Source of the DNA: Ceriagrion tenellum | Lineage: Eukaryota > Arthropoda > Insecta > Odonata > Coenagrionidae | Assembly: GCA_963169105.1 (NCBI GenBank) | Contig: OY720634.1 | Location: 151,969,584-152,033,583, forward strand | DNA length: 64,000 nt | Reading direction: 5' to 3' | Shown here: positions 46,686 through 59,012 of the stretch, in pieces | Layout of the letters: the number at the start of each line of letters is the position of its first letter | How positions within the stretch are numbered: the stretch's first letter is position 1 | Position numbers and translations under genes: made by a program | The notes under the pieces: model-generated | The model's input: the letters and a program-made list of their open reading frames with translations, nothing else | Database searches by the model: none | Told to the model about the DNA's origin: nothing

Positions 46686-46838
46686 ATAAAGAGCACGATA
46701 ATTCCGCACCGAACATTTATGCTACCTATCATTATCATTGAAATGACAAATCTAATCTAACCCGAATTCCATGGAAACGCCCCCAGACTCCATTCACCAT
46801 TTATTTTATACACTTTTACCCTTTAAGTAACCCTTTAA

Positions 46839-47100
46839 GGTCAAGGAATGACAAGAGTGACCTGAAGACCCTACCATCGACCTTGGCACCTTTTTAAACC
46901 TATGATTCGATTCGTTTGTGGCCTCGATTCATTTTTGGTCACCCCTGTGACCTTTGACCCCTGAGTAGTCCTTGACGGTCAAGAGATGACAAGAGGGATC
47001 TGAAGACGTTACCGTCGATCTTGGCACCTTTTTAAACCTGTGATTCGACTGGTTTGTAGGGGAGATTCACTTTTTGTCACTTCTGTGACCTTGACTGTTC
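46839..47100 (+). repeat. Tandem repeat, two 138-bp units
   Basis: GGTCAAGGAATGACAAGAG (46839) and GGTCAAGAGATGACAAGAG (46977) start two units that share CTTGGCACCTTTTTAAACCT. The downstream sequence, ending in GGGACACTCTGTATAAT (about 47420), may belong to the same interspersed repeat. Confidence 0.6.
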
Positions 47101-47954
47101 CCTTTCAGAGGTCACGGTTGCATTTTCGAACTCGAACGCTCTTCTAATGTGTTCCTCGTGCCCAAAAACCTTTAAATTGAAAGTTTCGCAAAATAACTCC
47201 GTCTTTTTTGTATTTCGAATAATTTAACATTAAAAGCCCATCAGGCAAAATTTGGATTTTTGGTTGGACCTTATTTCTGGGGTCAAAAGGTCAAATTTAT
47301 AAAATTTTGCTTACACTCGACAAAACTTACAACCTTTTTCTACCCAGGTACCAAATTTCATCCATATGGCATGAAATATAGTGGCTAAAATTACAGGTCA
47401 AAAATGACACACGATCAATGGGACACTCTGTATAATAGATAATGAAGTCTTCAACTAGCAGGTTGTTCTGTAGAATTTGGCCATGTATACTTACAAAATA
47501 TGATCTGGTTGTATTTCCACAGCACGAGGCGATTCATAAAAATTCGTGTATAAATGAGATAGTAATTAGGCTGTAAGAAATCTCGCCCTCAGTAATTAAT
47601 AAAACAGCCATTGGCCTCACTATAAAAACTCTTACTTTTAAAAACTTCGTTGGTACGGAACCCACTATTATGACGATTTTTACCCTAGGCTGAATCTTGG
47701 ATAATACTCAGAAATAAAGGCAGGATTTGGAAAAAATATAGCTAAAAAACTTTAGACAGGAAGTAGGATCTGGTGCTTTCCCGGCGGATGATCAAATCAA
47801 AGTTCTCCTAGGTTCCTCTCCGGGTGTGCGGGTCCACTTAACCGGACGAAATCCCGATAGAACTTTGGGAAACTTAAACAGTTCCGTTTTTCAAAAATGA
47901 GCTTCTCCACCTCAATTTTGAATTCATCATTCATAGAAAGATTTTGCATCTTCA

Positions 47955-48240
47955 TACTACCCTGCGAGCCTCCGCACGGGCATATGGCAGGGGGCGTTAG
48001 GACACTAGCCGTGTCAAAAGGTAAGGGATAAAGTTTTGGGAGGTGAAATGGTGACGCCTATTTTTGAAGTTTATTTAGAGGAGCTCAGTTTTATTGTGTA
48101 CGCTTATTGTGCGCGGAAAGAACGAGTATTTGGACCGATCTGTTCGGCAATATATTTTTCTTATTTAATTGCTTCTGTCAGACTTAGAGATGTCGTGAGG
48201 CGACATGATAATATTCTCTGTGTCGCTCTGAAACACACCA
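47955..48240 (-). repeat. LINE family A copy h, 3' UTR
   Basis: CTACCCTGCGAGCCTCCGCA at its left marks the 3' terminus (minus sense). It matches 54610-54900 throughout. Confidence 0.7.
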
Positions 48241-48365
48241 GTTCTGGATTTTTCGTGCAGTAATGCGATCCAAAGGTTGGATAAATACTTTGTAAAATAG
48301 TAATCATCATCTGACATTTTTTCCCTCTTCGAGCGCACTTCTTCAACTTGGCAGTGGTTGCCCTC

Positions 48366-48985
48366 TCCAAAGCAGAAGTGATGATCTCTAACCTCTATCC
48401 GATCGAAAGGAAAAATATAGGTTAAATATTTCACGAAAGTTTGATGTAGACTATTTTTTTGCCGGACGTATTATACTATGCTAGAGCCAAACTATCATGG
48501 TAGAAACGATCACAGGAATAAGATTAAGGAAATACAATGCAGAACAGATTTAAAATGTCAATTTTTCACGTACAATAAGGGGCTATAATAGTTGCAATAG
48601 ATCAGTTCTAGGATAATGACTAGGTTAAATAGGTATTGTCAGTAGTGCTAAATATCTTAACATTGTTATTAGATACTAACCTCACATGAAATATCCGGCT
48701 TTATATACTCTTGCATGTTTTTGTATCTCGTAGTGCTATTTATCTGTCGCATTAATAATGTCAACCAGAACTTGTTAATTGAGTAGTGTACTGCATGATA
48801 ACATGTTCTTCTATGTATCACTCTCCTAGTTTCTGGTCTGACTGCGCACTGTTGTCCTCACTGCTTTTGGCCTGGCATCCGGGGGAACGTGCGCGGTTCT
48901 GATTTGAACTGGAACGAGTGCTGGTGTGGAATCACCCCATGCCACACACCCTAGTGGTGGCTTGCAAGGTATTTCATAGATAGAT
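48366..48985 (+). repeat. LINE copy i, C-terminus and 3' UTR
   Basis: Plus sense remnant (NLYPIERKNI) similar to copy e at 43150-43510. The terminus is CCATGCCACACACCCTAGTG followed by GATAGATG. It lies in inverse order to copy h next to it. Confidence 0.55.
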
Positions 48986-49019
48986 GTGGTCTCTCTGCTT
49001 TTCTTTTTTGTTCACATTA

Positions 49020-49229
49020 GGCGATGACGCTGTGGATTGCAGTGAAGATGACGAGTCCTCTTCCTCCAGCGCAAACTGGATCACATCACAATTGTCTCCA
49101 ACTTTACCGCCTATCACTTTCAAAATTATTCTCAACGCACTTTCCTCTGGCACCTCACATCCAACTTCCAACAACAATAAACAAAACTGCTATGAAGGAT
49201 TCCGCGGTTTTCTTTTTCATCGGTAATTT
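49020..49229 (+). other. Exon-like open segment, unknown
   Basis: It follows a good acceptor (TTTTTTGTTCACATTAG) and reads DDAVDCSEDDESSSSSANW, then LPPITFKIILNALSSGTSH. It ends at the inverted Penelope-like arms. No homologue recognised; it could be a captured exon or chance. Confidence 0.2.
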
Positions 49230-49436
49230 TCGGGTTCTCCCCGCAATGAACCATTTTTATGGACGACCGTTTCGTTGACATTCCAGTCAAGGTACTCCCA
49301 ACGGACAATTAACGGGCCAGATTCCTATATATAGTAGCAGACAATTCTTCTATTCATTAGGACTTGATGAAGCCGACTGGAATGCCGGCGAATCGGTCGT
49401 CCACAAAAATGGTTCAACGCGGGGAGAACCCGAAAC
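49228..49436. repeat. Inverted pair of Penelope-like ends with hammerhead-like cores
   Basis: The arms 49228-49294 (minus) and 49368-49436 (plus) share CGGGTTCTCCCCGC and GGACGACCG. The plus arm has stem I GGAC/GTCC (49360-49363, 49399-49402), TTGATGA, a stem II of GCCG/CGGC, GAATC and GTC. The C-to-T change in CTGATGA and the GAAA-to-GAAT change should abolish cleavage. The minus arm keeps GAAAC and GTC but has lost the CTGATGA side. Confidence 0.55.
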
Positions 49437-50242
49437 TTGCAGATTAACGATAAACAAACCCAGGAGAGAGCATTAAAAAACCTTGACGTGAGTTTCTCCA
49501 ACCACTATTCACTCTCTATGGGTAAAGTCCAAAATCCAATTCCACCTGTCAGTGAATATCCATGCGAGTGAGGAAAACAACTCATTCACAACCACGCTAT
49601 ATTTAAAAGTTGGCATTATTAGCGACTACAAGAATAGCGAGTGACACGGATCCAACAGTATCACCCCATCCATAAGTATCCCATATCACCAACTCCTGAA
49701 TCCAATCAATTCGATTTTAAAGAAATACAGTAATAAGCAGTAAATAACGACAGTAGGTACACAAAACTGTCGAAAATGCAGATCATGAATTGTTACATAA
49801 TAACCTCTGGGCGAGAAAAGGTAACATTACCACATCTGGTGTTAGATTAGCACTAAAAGCTCGTCTTTGTATGGTCATTGCCACTAACTTTGAAACTCAT
49901 AAATGGCACAATAAACGGGATATCTCATTCTCCGCCTAATGCGCGTCAGTGACACAAAATATTCAGAACCGTTCTAATCTATATACACTGCCAGCAACGT
50001 TGTTTCCCTGATTAAAATCTCTGAGCAGTGTAAGAATATCCAAATATGTAGCCCCAATTCTTTTGTTACAGAAGCCTCACTGACCATTATCGATCACCAC
50101 CTATTCAAATGCTGCCCACTTATTACGCAATAATGCCACATGTGGGCCTACTTCAGGATTCTTGCACTTACAAGACGAAATGTTTTGTCTTGCCGTTGAA
50201 ATGATATCTTTCGAACTAATCATTTTCGACTTGCTCATCATC

Positions 50243-50314
50243 AATTTATTTTATTCGATGTTACAAAATATATTACATAATTTATTTTATTCGATGTTAC
50301 AAAATATATTACAT
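50243..50314 (+). repeat. Perfect 36-bp tandem duplication
   Basis: AATTTATTTTATTCGATGTT begins both units (50243 and 50279). The two are identical over 36 bp, so the duplication is recent. Confidence 0.85.
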
Positions 50315-50769
50315 TTGGTGTGCGAAGTCTAATGAAAACGACCCAAGTATGACTAATTATAAAGATGTTACGTAAGAGTGTTGTTTCCTATTTTACATTT
50401 GACTTTGTATTTCCATATTTTTTATTTTTCAAAAGGGTGCCATGCCCATAAATAAATATTATTATTATTATCAGGTATTGTATCTGATTGCACTATATCT
50501 ATGGAATTGTACTTAACGTAATGTATATGTTTCTAATGGCAACCAATGAGACTTCGAAATGTGTTAGTCGACAAATTGTGTAGCCTATTAGATACTTTTC
50601 TCCAAAACGTTTATTTTAAATCTTTCACCTAGTATTAACATCACGTTACGCATTATCCCTGCCTGATTCCCCAATTATGCCTGCCTGATTCTTGTATCTC
50701 GCATACATAGTAGCAAATTTCATCAACTCAGTAGATTTTGTAGCATTGATAGTTTTGGACCCATTTTGT

Positions 50770-51130
50770 AGTTTCGGTAAATGAAATCAAATAGTACATA
50801 AATGTGTGCTGGCTAATAATAACTCAACCCCTGCCAAACACTCTTGATGAGGCTTTCGGGGTGGTATGTAGATTTACTTTCTGATCTATCTATTTTTTGC
50901 TATAGTATTTTTTGTACTTTCATCATTATCATCATTGGACGATGGATCCTAAGACTGATTAACTGCAGCCCTCCATATCTCCCTGCAAAATACTAGTTTT
51001 CTTATTTCCTGGTACCCAAGGCACTTTCTTCTTCATTTGTCTTGAGTATTCATCCCATGGCCTTCCTCATGGGACTTCTTCCTCTGTTTTTCGTTCAACT
51101 GCTTGGAGAGGAAGTAAAATGAGGTGTTGG
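50770..51130. repeat. LINE debris: a 3' end (plus) and an ORF2 C-terminus (minus)
   Basis: 50780-50880 ends CCCCTGCCAAACACTCTTGA and GGTATGTAGAT, a LINE 3' terminus. 50930-51010 on the minus strand reads REIWRAAVNQS, hmm-like only in the REEWRAAVNQS ending of insect LINE proteins. Confidence 0.4.
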
Positions 51131-51839
51131 TCGAGGTGGCGGAGGGCAGGAGGTTAGTAGGGTATATTGGGGGGCGGGGGAGGCTGGACAGTCACCTGTA
51201 ACCTTATTGTCTGGCATTGCATAGCAGATTTGGAATAGAATGCATCATGCAGAGGGGGCAGCAGCCCCCATGGCTAAGCCCGTGCGTGGTTCCCGCCAAA
51301 TTCTCATTGCTTCGAGGGTGTGAGTGAGGCTGGACTGGAATTCCTTTCCTCAGCAATGAGTATACACCCCTACCCCCCTTCCTCCAACCAAGCAGTCGTC
51401 ACTGAACAGAGGAAGAGCCTGAGGTTGGGAGGGAGGAGTACAAGGGGAAGGTGAAGAATAGGATTTGTAAAAAGGGCACTTGCAATCAAACGACGGTGTC
51501 ATAGGCCTCTCGTACTCCTCGGCGGAGGCCCCATTTTATCCCGGGAACCACACATTAGTAAAGACGGTTGAGGACTCGCTGCCTCCTTCCCCTGCTTTGC
51601 CCAACTCCCCCACCCCCTGCGCTTGCTTGCAGCCTTCGTTTCATCCGCATGTTTTTCCTCGGCTCACCTCCACTAGTCCTCCCCAGTCCCTGATACTATA
51701 CCTTCCCCTCAAGCCCTGACACTACCACCTTCCCAGCCGGGCCCCTTACTCTTTCCCCTCCTCACGCCCCTGACTCTTTCCCCTTCCCTCGGACACTAGT
51801 GCTGTATAACGAAGAGTTCCCCCAAATCATTCTTTCAAA

Positions 51840-52200
51840 CGCTGCCGGGCTGCCGGGAAGACATGAGGTACGCTCTCGGCCATCATTTTGAAGGAAGACT
51901 TACTTTGTCTCCGTATTGAGCAATCCGGCGTTGATTGCCGGGTTACGGACTTGCTAAGTGTCGTTACATTTGCACCAAGCTTCAGCTCCTGAATCTCCTC
52001 GTGATTCGTCGTCATCCGCTCCCGGTTCATACTGTAATTGGGCCTAAGTCTGCTTTAATATCTCAATATCTTTTGAACCTGTTCAACGCTCCTGGGCAGC
52101 AGATAATTGTTCGTCCTGTAAGGGCAAACTTCTCTTAATCCTTGTATCGTACGCTTAACGAAGCAAGGCGCTTAGCTGATACTGCCACGATTTACTGAAG
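51840..52200 (+). other. Probable non-coding first exon of a plus-strand gene
   Basis: It ends with TTTACTGAAG|GTAAGTAACG (donor at 52201), a near-consensus donor. No start codon with a useful frame reaches the donor, so it would be 5' UTR. The start is not fixed; 51840 is only a guess. It pairs naturally with the acceptor at 52974. Confidence 0.4.
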
Positions 52201-52974
52201 GTAAGTAACGATTACAATGTAGTGATGGGGTCTATCACTTATCAAATATCTTCGTCGCAATTATTCGTGTGCTCTTGAGGAATGTTAAAAATTGATCACG
52301 AGCTAGATTTTTCCGCTACTTAACCTCTGTAAATATTTTTTTCATCGTCTTTTCAGGAAGGCAGCTTTTGATTTCTCTTCGGTGGAATACCGTCGCAAGA
52401 CGAGGGCACTTGACGGAGTGCTTGTAGCACGAGACCACCTTCCGCTTGATCATCGTTGAGGGGTGGAAGAAGAGGGTTAGCGGTGAATAGACGTGGAAGT
52501 CTCTCGCTTGATTAAATGTCACCATGACGTGGAACCAGCATTTGGACGATTGATTGGAATATCTGTCGAGGTGCAATGATACCGTGAAATCGGAAGGTAA
52601 TAATTACTGTTACGAATTCATAATTTTTGAGAGCATATTGTGTGGAAATGTCTTGAACGAATGTCGGGACGTGGAAAAATCTAATCAGAAAATTTGCCTG
52701 ATTCGGGAGGGCACCTAATAACTTAATCTGCCGGACCACCATTCGGTTTCTTAACATTCTTGGTAATTATGGTGCAATCTTGGGCCTTTCGAATGGCACA
52801 GAATCGTGGTTCATTAATCGGTCCACGTCAATTTTGTTGCAATGTCTGCGTCGCCGTGATTCGGGTGTTCATAAATGACCTTAATTGTCATTACTTAACG
52901 TGAGGTATATTTTTTCAAATACTTGTGATGAGTACTTCATCATAATAATAATGTCGTTTCCGTTTGTTTCCAGC

Positions 52975-53153
52975 CGAAATGAGTTAACTAGGAAGAGTCT
53001 GCGGAGGAAAGGCTTCAAGCCTTTGGATTTCCTCTTACGGCGCAGAAGCTTCGCACGAACTGCAATAGGATGACGAGACGAGTGCTTTCAACGGGGGACA
53101 TCTCGGAACACCAATTTTCCCGAGATTGGCAGTCATCACTTGCAGAGTTAAAA
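52975..53153 (+). CDS. Start-codon exon of an unrecognised plus-strand gene
   Basis: The acceptor TTCCGTTTGTTTCCAG ends at 52974 and the donor GTAAGTA starts at 53154. Coding starts at ATG 53070 and runs 28 codons to the donor in phase 0: MTRRVLSTGDISEHQFSRDW, then QSSLAELK. A two-codon upstream frame (ATG AGT TAA) sits at about 52980 and could damp translation. The longer frame ending at the TGA that overlaps 53070 is a shadow. The peptide is polar and not a signal sequence, so the product is probably intracellular. I do not recognise it, and no downstream exon in the window could be assigned with confidence. Confidence 0.5.
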
Positions 53154-53159
53154 GTAAGT

Positions 53160-54600
53160 AGTGTTTTCTTATTATCGTTGTTCACGGTTTTAGCAGAGTG
53201 AAAATGTTGAACGCGGGATTGAGATGTAATGGGGGCTGAATAGATCGGGAGAATGCTTCTCCAAAATATTATTTGGTTCTAGTATTGAAGTCGGAAAATA
53301 ATTTAACGCAGTCAATTAAGTCAGAATTTGTTGAAATCACCGGAATTGGAATCTTATTCCTGATCAATTGTTCAAGTAATCGACAGGGAGGAACGTAGTC
53401 AAAAACTCGTTCAACCTAATTTAGGACAGCAAACGACTCTCGTAAGCTTCCGGTAGTTGCATGTATCTGCGGTATACCTGGTAAGCCGCTGCAATTTTGT
53501 CTCAGCAACTTGATATCAGCCGCAATAACAGTTGCGAGTGCGAGGGGTTGAATCTATGATTAGGTTTAATTTGTTTTTGGCACCCTACTGATCCTGGGAC
53601 CCGGGGTAGTCCAACATAATATATTTTTCATTGCTACGTCGATCCCTTCTTGCATATAGTGCACTCAATCATAAGTAAATATTAGGACCCTTATCTATAG
53701 GAGTCTTTAAACAAAACGCGACATAGCCATTGGATTTTCACTCCTTCGTTCCCCGTGTAATAGACTATTTTTAATCGTGAACTCATTTGCGAATGTTCTT
53801 GAGATGAATGTTTCGCTCTGTCACTGAACCTCAACCTCTTCGGTGGCGATATTTTTCAATGCATATGTAATGCTGTGTAATTTCAGGAATCGATGTAGCC
53901 CTGTAGCATCCAGCGAAGTCGCGAAAATCACACGGAAATAGCCGTGCTAGAAACCGAAGAGAAACTTGTTCATTTGCTGTGGTTTTCTCGTCGTAGTAGT
54001 TAAGTACCGTTAATTATTTGAATATACATGAAGTGACAGATTAATGTGGCAGTGTCATTTTCCATGTTCTCAGATTCGGCGAGTTGTGGCATTTGAGCTG
54101 GATTTCAAAGTCACGAGTTCAGTATAAAATACATCGCCTTCTCTAGGAAGTTTTTAGTCTTTTTCCCTGTGGTGGTGCACGGACAAATTCCTTTGATATG
54201 TCAATTTCAAAGAATTATATGTAGGTGGGACTTAGCTGTCCGATATTTAAACGTTTACGTAAGTTACTTGGAAATTAAGTTTATTTCCTGCAAAGTTGTG
54301 GTAGTGTCGTCACTAAATTTGTAGAATTTTTATTTGGTGAACTTGGGTATATTATTTAATTGAAATCAAGTGGACCTGATTAGAGGACTTAGATTTGTTA
54401 TTTTAGCAGGAGAGAATGGTACTTTGCTGAATGGATTAGTATTAAGGGTGTAATTTAAATATATTTTTTGTATACCTTCTCAAATTGAAGGTATACCGTC
54501 GCTGTTTAAGTTAATGGCAGTTACATGTTTAAGTTAAAAGCAGTAACATGTTGAAATCGTAGCTTACGTGACGAGTAAATTGCGTGGTTCATCCTTAGCC
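53160..54600. other. Intron of the plus-strand gene, nothing recognised
   Basis: AT-rich, with no open frame, repeat family or RNA gene that I can support. Confidence 0.35.
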
Positions 54601-54609
54601 ATTCATAGT

Positions 54610-56690
54610 CCCTACATCTACATATTACCCTACGAGCCGTCGCATGGGCGTGTGGCAGAGGGTGGTAGGTCACCAGCCGTGTAGGATATAAAAGATTTTT
54701 AGGCGAAATGGTGACATGTCATGTGTATTGGGAGTAACTCGGTAGTTATTGTGGTCCCTTATTTTGCGCGGAAATAAAGTATTTGTACTTATCTGTTCGG
54801 AGGAGTATCTCTTATTTTATCGCATCTGTCAGACCTAGAAATATAGGGAGACGCAATGATAAAATTGTTTCGCTCCGAAAAGTATCAGTTCTGAATTTAT
54901 TAATCAGACTAAGCCTAGCGTGCAGCCTGTCAAGAGGGGCTCCCATCTTAATCCCTCTAACAGTTGTGTGACACTATGTTCGTTCGTAGCAGTTTTTAAC
55001 GAATCGTGCCGCTTTTCTCTGTACTTACCTAGTTTCTTTAATGCTGTGCCCCATAGGTTTTGTATGCGTGTTCCCCACGGTGTATTTGAAGGTGATTCCA
55101 AGATACTTGACTGTATTTGAAGATTGTTTACTCTATTCACGGTGTAGGTATGGCTTTTGCGTGATGACTTTCGCAGGAGCATTGAGCACCGAGATGTGGT
55201 GCATTTACTAATATTTATTCTTAACCCCACTCATGGCACCACGAATGAACGTTAAGGTAAATTGACAGTGCTTCTCATTCCGCGCCTTCGCTTATTCACG
55301 ATAGATTTCTGTATCGTCTGCAAATCTTAATTTACTGCTAATGTGAGAACTTAAGCCATTCATTAAAATAATGAATTAGTGGGCCAATCACGCTTCCTTG
55401 AGGAATACCGGATGTGACTTCAACCATATTACTGCTTGAACCGTCAATAACTACTCGTCGTTTTTGATCACTGAGAAGCCCCTTATTCAGTTCACTATTT
55501 TTTATTAACTCTACATGAATGAATACTATTTATAAAGGAGTATTTTGTGAGGAATCTCGTCGAAAGTCTTCTTAAAACCGAGGAATATCGCATCGATTTG
55601 CTTATTCGACTCGCCTGATATTAGGGTATGAAGGAAGAGTGCATGCTGTTTCGCAGGATCTGCCCTTACGGAAGCCATGCTGACTGCTGTGTCAGAGGTT
55701 ACGATTATCCAGGAATGCCATAATATTGCAAACGACAATGTGTTCTAGAATCTTGCATATAAGTGATGTTCACGATAGAGGCCTATAATTTCCTTGGTCA
55801 CTTTATCCAATTTTTTGAATATCGGTGTGACATTAGCTATCTTCCAGTCTTGGGGCACCTTGCCCTCGGATAATGATTAGCTAAATATAATTTCTAAGAA
55901 TGGTGCAATTTGTTGAGCTAACTCCTTGAGCACGCGTGCAGGTATTCCTTCTGGACCTGCGGACTTGTTACTTTTAATCGAAAGCAGTTGTTTAATTGTT
56001 CCATCACGCTGAATAGTTAGGTATGTCCGCCATCGGTTCGTTAACGTCCGGAATGTCTAAATGGTGTATTGTGTCATCCTTAGTGAATACCCTTTCGAAG
56101 TAATGGTTTAATAAGTTGGATTTATCGGTGCATAAGTGACCATTTTGCCGTTAGTATCCAATAAAGACTCTGTCGAAGATTCGTCCTGGAGCTCGCTCGC
56201 GTCAGACCAGAATAACTTGGGGTTTTCATAGAGTAATTCACCTAGGATTTTTTGCTCGAAGTTTCATAAACTAGTGCGCATGATTTTCTTCGTTTGTGAG
56301 CATTTGACAACGTAAATTTCTCTCGCCGTAAGTTCCATTGTTTTGCTACAAGACTTAATAGAATTTTTATATAAGTTATGTAATTGCCATTTTCTCCTGA
56401 GCTTTCGTAGTACTCCGTGTTTATACCAACGAGGTTCTTTACAATCTCGTTTGAATTTGTGTGGAATATATTTGATTACTTTACGAATTATTTCCAAAAA
56501 TTATAGCCATGATATTTCGGCGCTCTCGTCCTTCATTGTGGCTACGAATTTCGTGAATTACTGGAGAATGGTCTTCCCGCAAATATTAAATGCATATCGT
56601 ACACTTCTCCTACCATCTCCGTTCGCAATATGTAGTGAATCTTCAAACTGGATAAGTTCGAGGTTATATGATATTATTTAGGTGTTACTT
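54610..56690 (-). mobile_element. CR1/L2-like LINE (family A), copy b
   Basis: The longest family A copy. The 3' terminus is CCCTACGAGCCGTCGCATGG (54632). ORF2 is read on the minus strand: 56264-56497 has KEPRWYKHGVLRKLRRKWQL, about 55.7 kb has FLDNRNL and SQHGFRKGRSCET, 55526-55738 has LFLHTLISGESNKQIDAIFL, about 55.4 kb has VTSGIPQGSVIGPL, and 54904-55230 has KYREKRHDSLKTATN and LLEGLRWEPLL. It contains frameshifts and stops. It serves as the internal reference for the insertions in copies a and c. Confidence 0.8.
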
Positions 56691-57267
56691 CTTCCCTTAG
56701 ATATTCGACGCGCGACCTGTGACCTGACCACACGCGTTACTTCTCAATGTTTCTAAGCTGGCGCGCGCGTAGCAGGACATTATTCGCCCTCTTTCGTTTG
56801 ACGTAATAACACGCCAATTTTATTTTCATCATTGAAGTATAAATGATTAATCTGTTGTTAAATATGTTTTTCAACCCATATGAGCTGCCAAACATTGCTT
56901 TAAGCACGAAAAGCAAAATATACGCATTTGTTTTCGTTACTCCAGTGTGCCGAGGTTGTATGCCTCATTTAGGTAAATTTCTCCGTTCCTGCTGTTAGAG
57001 GAAAATATTTCGACCATATACACTAATTATTATGAGAGTTTTTAGGCCCTCTACGCCAATCAGTATTCATAAGCTATACATATTAGTTATCCAGGAGCTC
57101 AGAATTAGTCGAGGAAGCAAAATTTTCATATCAAAGCCATATTAGTATCTTAGTTATCACAGAGATGTCATTTTATTTTATATTTACTGTTAGATCTTCA
57201 TTTATTGTAGATGCAGATAAGAGCTGCGCTACGTAAATTTGTGATAATTTAAGTATCGTAACTTGAA

Positions 57268-57480
57268 AATTTGTCATAAATGTCGAATCGCAATTCCTCA
57301 TTGTATTCTTCCTTTGTATCAAAAACGGAAATGGTCGAGCTACGAATGCGTAACAATTTGTTAAAGAGTCTACGCGGAATCGCCCCGATGGTAGTTCAGC
57401 ACTGGTCGACGTATTACCCGGCGGGCCGCCGCGCCGTTTCAAATGTTGATTATGCAAATACCACGACGACGGCGTTGTTT
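57268..57480 (+). CDS. Possible alternative first coding exon
   Basis: ATG at 57280 opens MSNRNSSLYSSFVSKTEMVE, LRMRNNLLKSLRG, YYPAGRRAVSNVDYANTT, ending at TTGTTT|GTAAGT (donor at 57481) in phase 0. That phase equals the exon ending at 53153, so both could splice to the same downstream exon as alternative N-termini. The segment is GC-richer than its surroundings. Not recognised. It could instead be an internal exon or chance. Confidence 0.3.
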
Positions 57481-57499
57481 GTAAGTTCAAGTTGGTGAA

Positions 57500-58970
57500 C
57501 ATAGTCAGAATGGGTAGTATTCAGCCCATCAATACACTGCGATGATGTGGGAAGTGTAACGCACTCAAGGGTGGGTATTAGGTAAATGAGGGCAAAAAGT
57601 GAATTTAAAGTCTGCTAGTACAGTTTGTAGTGGTGACCCGCAGTGCTCTTGAGAAATATTTGTTTTTTTCACTCTGAAACTAGGAAAGGAAAATACGGCG
57701 TAATTCGTGCTTTTGTCTCATAACAAACGCGTACCATAGCCCATTCGCGTAAACTTAATGCAGTTTCACAAAAGCTTCTCAGGAAACTTGACTTTGCATG
57801 AAGTTAGTTTTTGCATTTAAATCTTTTTTCTAATCACATTTCCTGATGGTATTTTATGGAGTCTCAGACATAGAGGTTAACTTAGGTTTTTTCAGCTGTT
57901 CCTTCATTCATCCAGTCAATAAATCCAGCGGTAGGAACGGCATGTTAGCTCCGATAATTAACTATACATACTTCAAGAAACTGGATTTAAATGTAGGGCT
58001 TGATCACTTTTTATTAACTGAAAGTGTTCGTAATAGTATTTTTCACAACTCAATTTCGCTTTTTTGGGGTGTAAATTTGATAGTAGGTTTCCGAGACAGA
58101 CTCCGGATATCAAGTGAATTATCCGTAATCTGTAAAATGTAAATTGAAATATGGGATTCAGAGAACATGGGCGAAGAAAGTGGTCTTTTGTCTGCGTTTC
58201 CATTGTGCAGACCTCGGAGAGTAAGCCGGAAAAATTGTAATGCGTCTAGTCTTTCCAATAGTCTTTCCAATGATATCTAATATCAGGCTCTTACAGCATT
58301 AATTTCAAAGATGTTTACTTAATAATTGAAAGTTTTTAATGGGATATAGGGCGGCTATACACTCAGATGTGCCATCGCTAAAGACACTGGTTTACTCGAA
58401 CCTTGTTTGATGTGTGTCCGAACTTAGGTTGTTATTTCACCTGAATTTAACGAATTTTTAGGAACCGTATTCAAATTATTCAAAACCGTATTCAAATATT
58501 ATTCAAAATAAACTTGCCAGGAGCCATCGCGTGACTGTAAGGATTCAGACGAAACGATTATCTGAAATTGGACTAAAACTGCCGGAAAAGTGTTGCGGCT
58601 CGCTGCCCATAAGACCCGGGTCCTTGAGAAAAATTCAATTAAGCTATTTTGCCGTAATGTAATACTCTACATTACGCGATTGTAGTTAGCAGTCGCCGTG
58701 GCCTTGGGCGTTAAGTCGATCGCGCTCAAGTTATGCCACCATGGTGGCGTGAGATCGAGGTCGGTTACTCCTTTTTCGGTCGTATGCGATCCTGAAGCAA
58801 CGAAAGGTGATAGATCCCGCACGCAGATCCTGCACGCGTACATTATTAAAAGCTTTTTTCGTTAACCTGTTTCTTAAATTCTCAATGTACCCTTAAGGGA
58901 TAGTGTTGTACACGATTGTGGAATCTTAAAAATGAAAACCCTTAGTTTTTTCCACCAATGTATTAAAAAC
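57500..58970. other. No recognised genes
   Basis: AT-rich. 58690-58800 has a weak tRNA-like pattern (GTGGCCTTGGGCGTTAAG) without a proper box B. Confidence 0.35.
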
Positions 58971-58976
58971 ACAAAT

Positions 58977-59012
58977 CAACTGGTTTCAGCCTTTCAGGCC
59001 ATTATCAAGATT
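58977..59012 (-). repeat. Hammerhead-like remnant, third copy type
   Basis: The minus strand has CTTGATAATGGCCTGAAAGG, then CTGAAACCAGTTG. The spacing of a hammerhead core is kept (xUGAUxA, stem II GGCC/GGCT, GAAAC) but the conserved heptamer is mutated. Probably a decayed Penelope-type end. Confidence 0.35.

Noticed and set aside
58690..58800. tRNA-like segment GTGGCCTTGGGCG ...
   Set aside because: No B box and no cloverleaf could be drawn.
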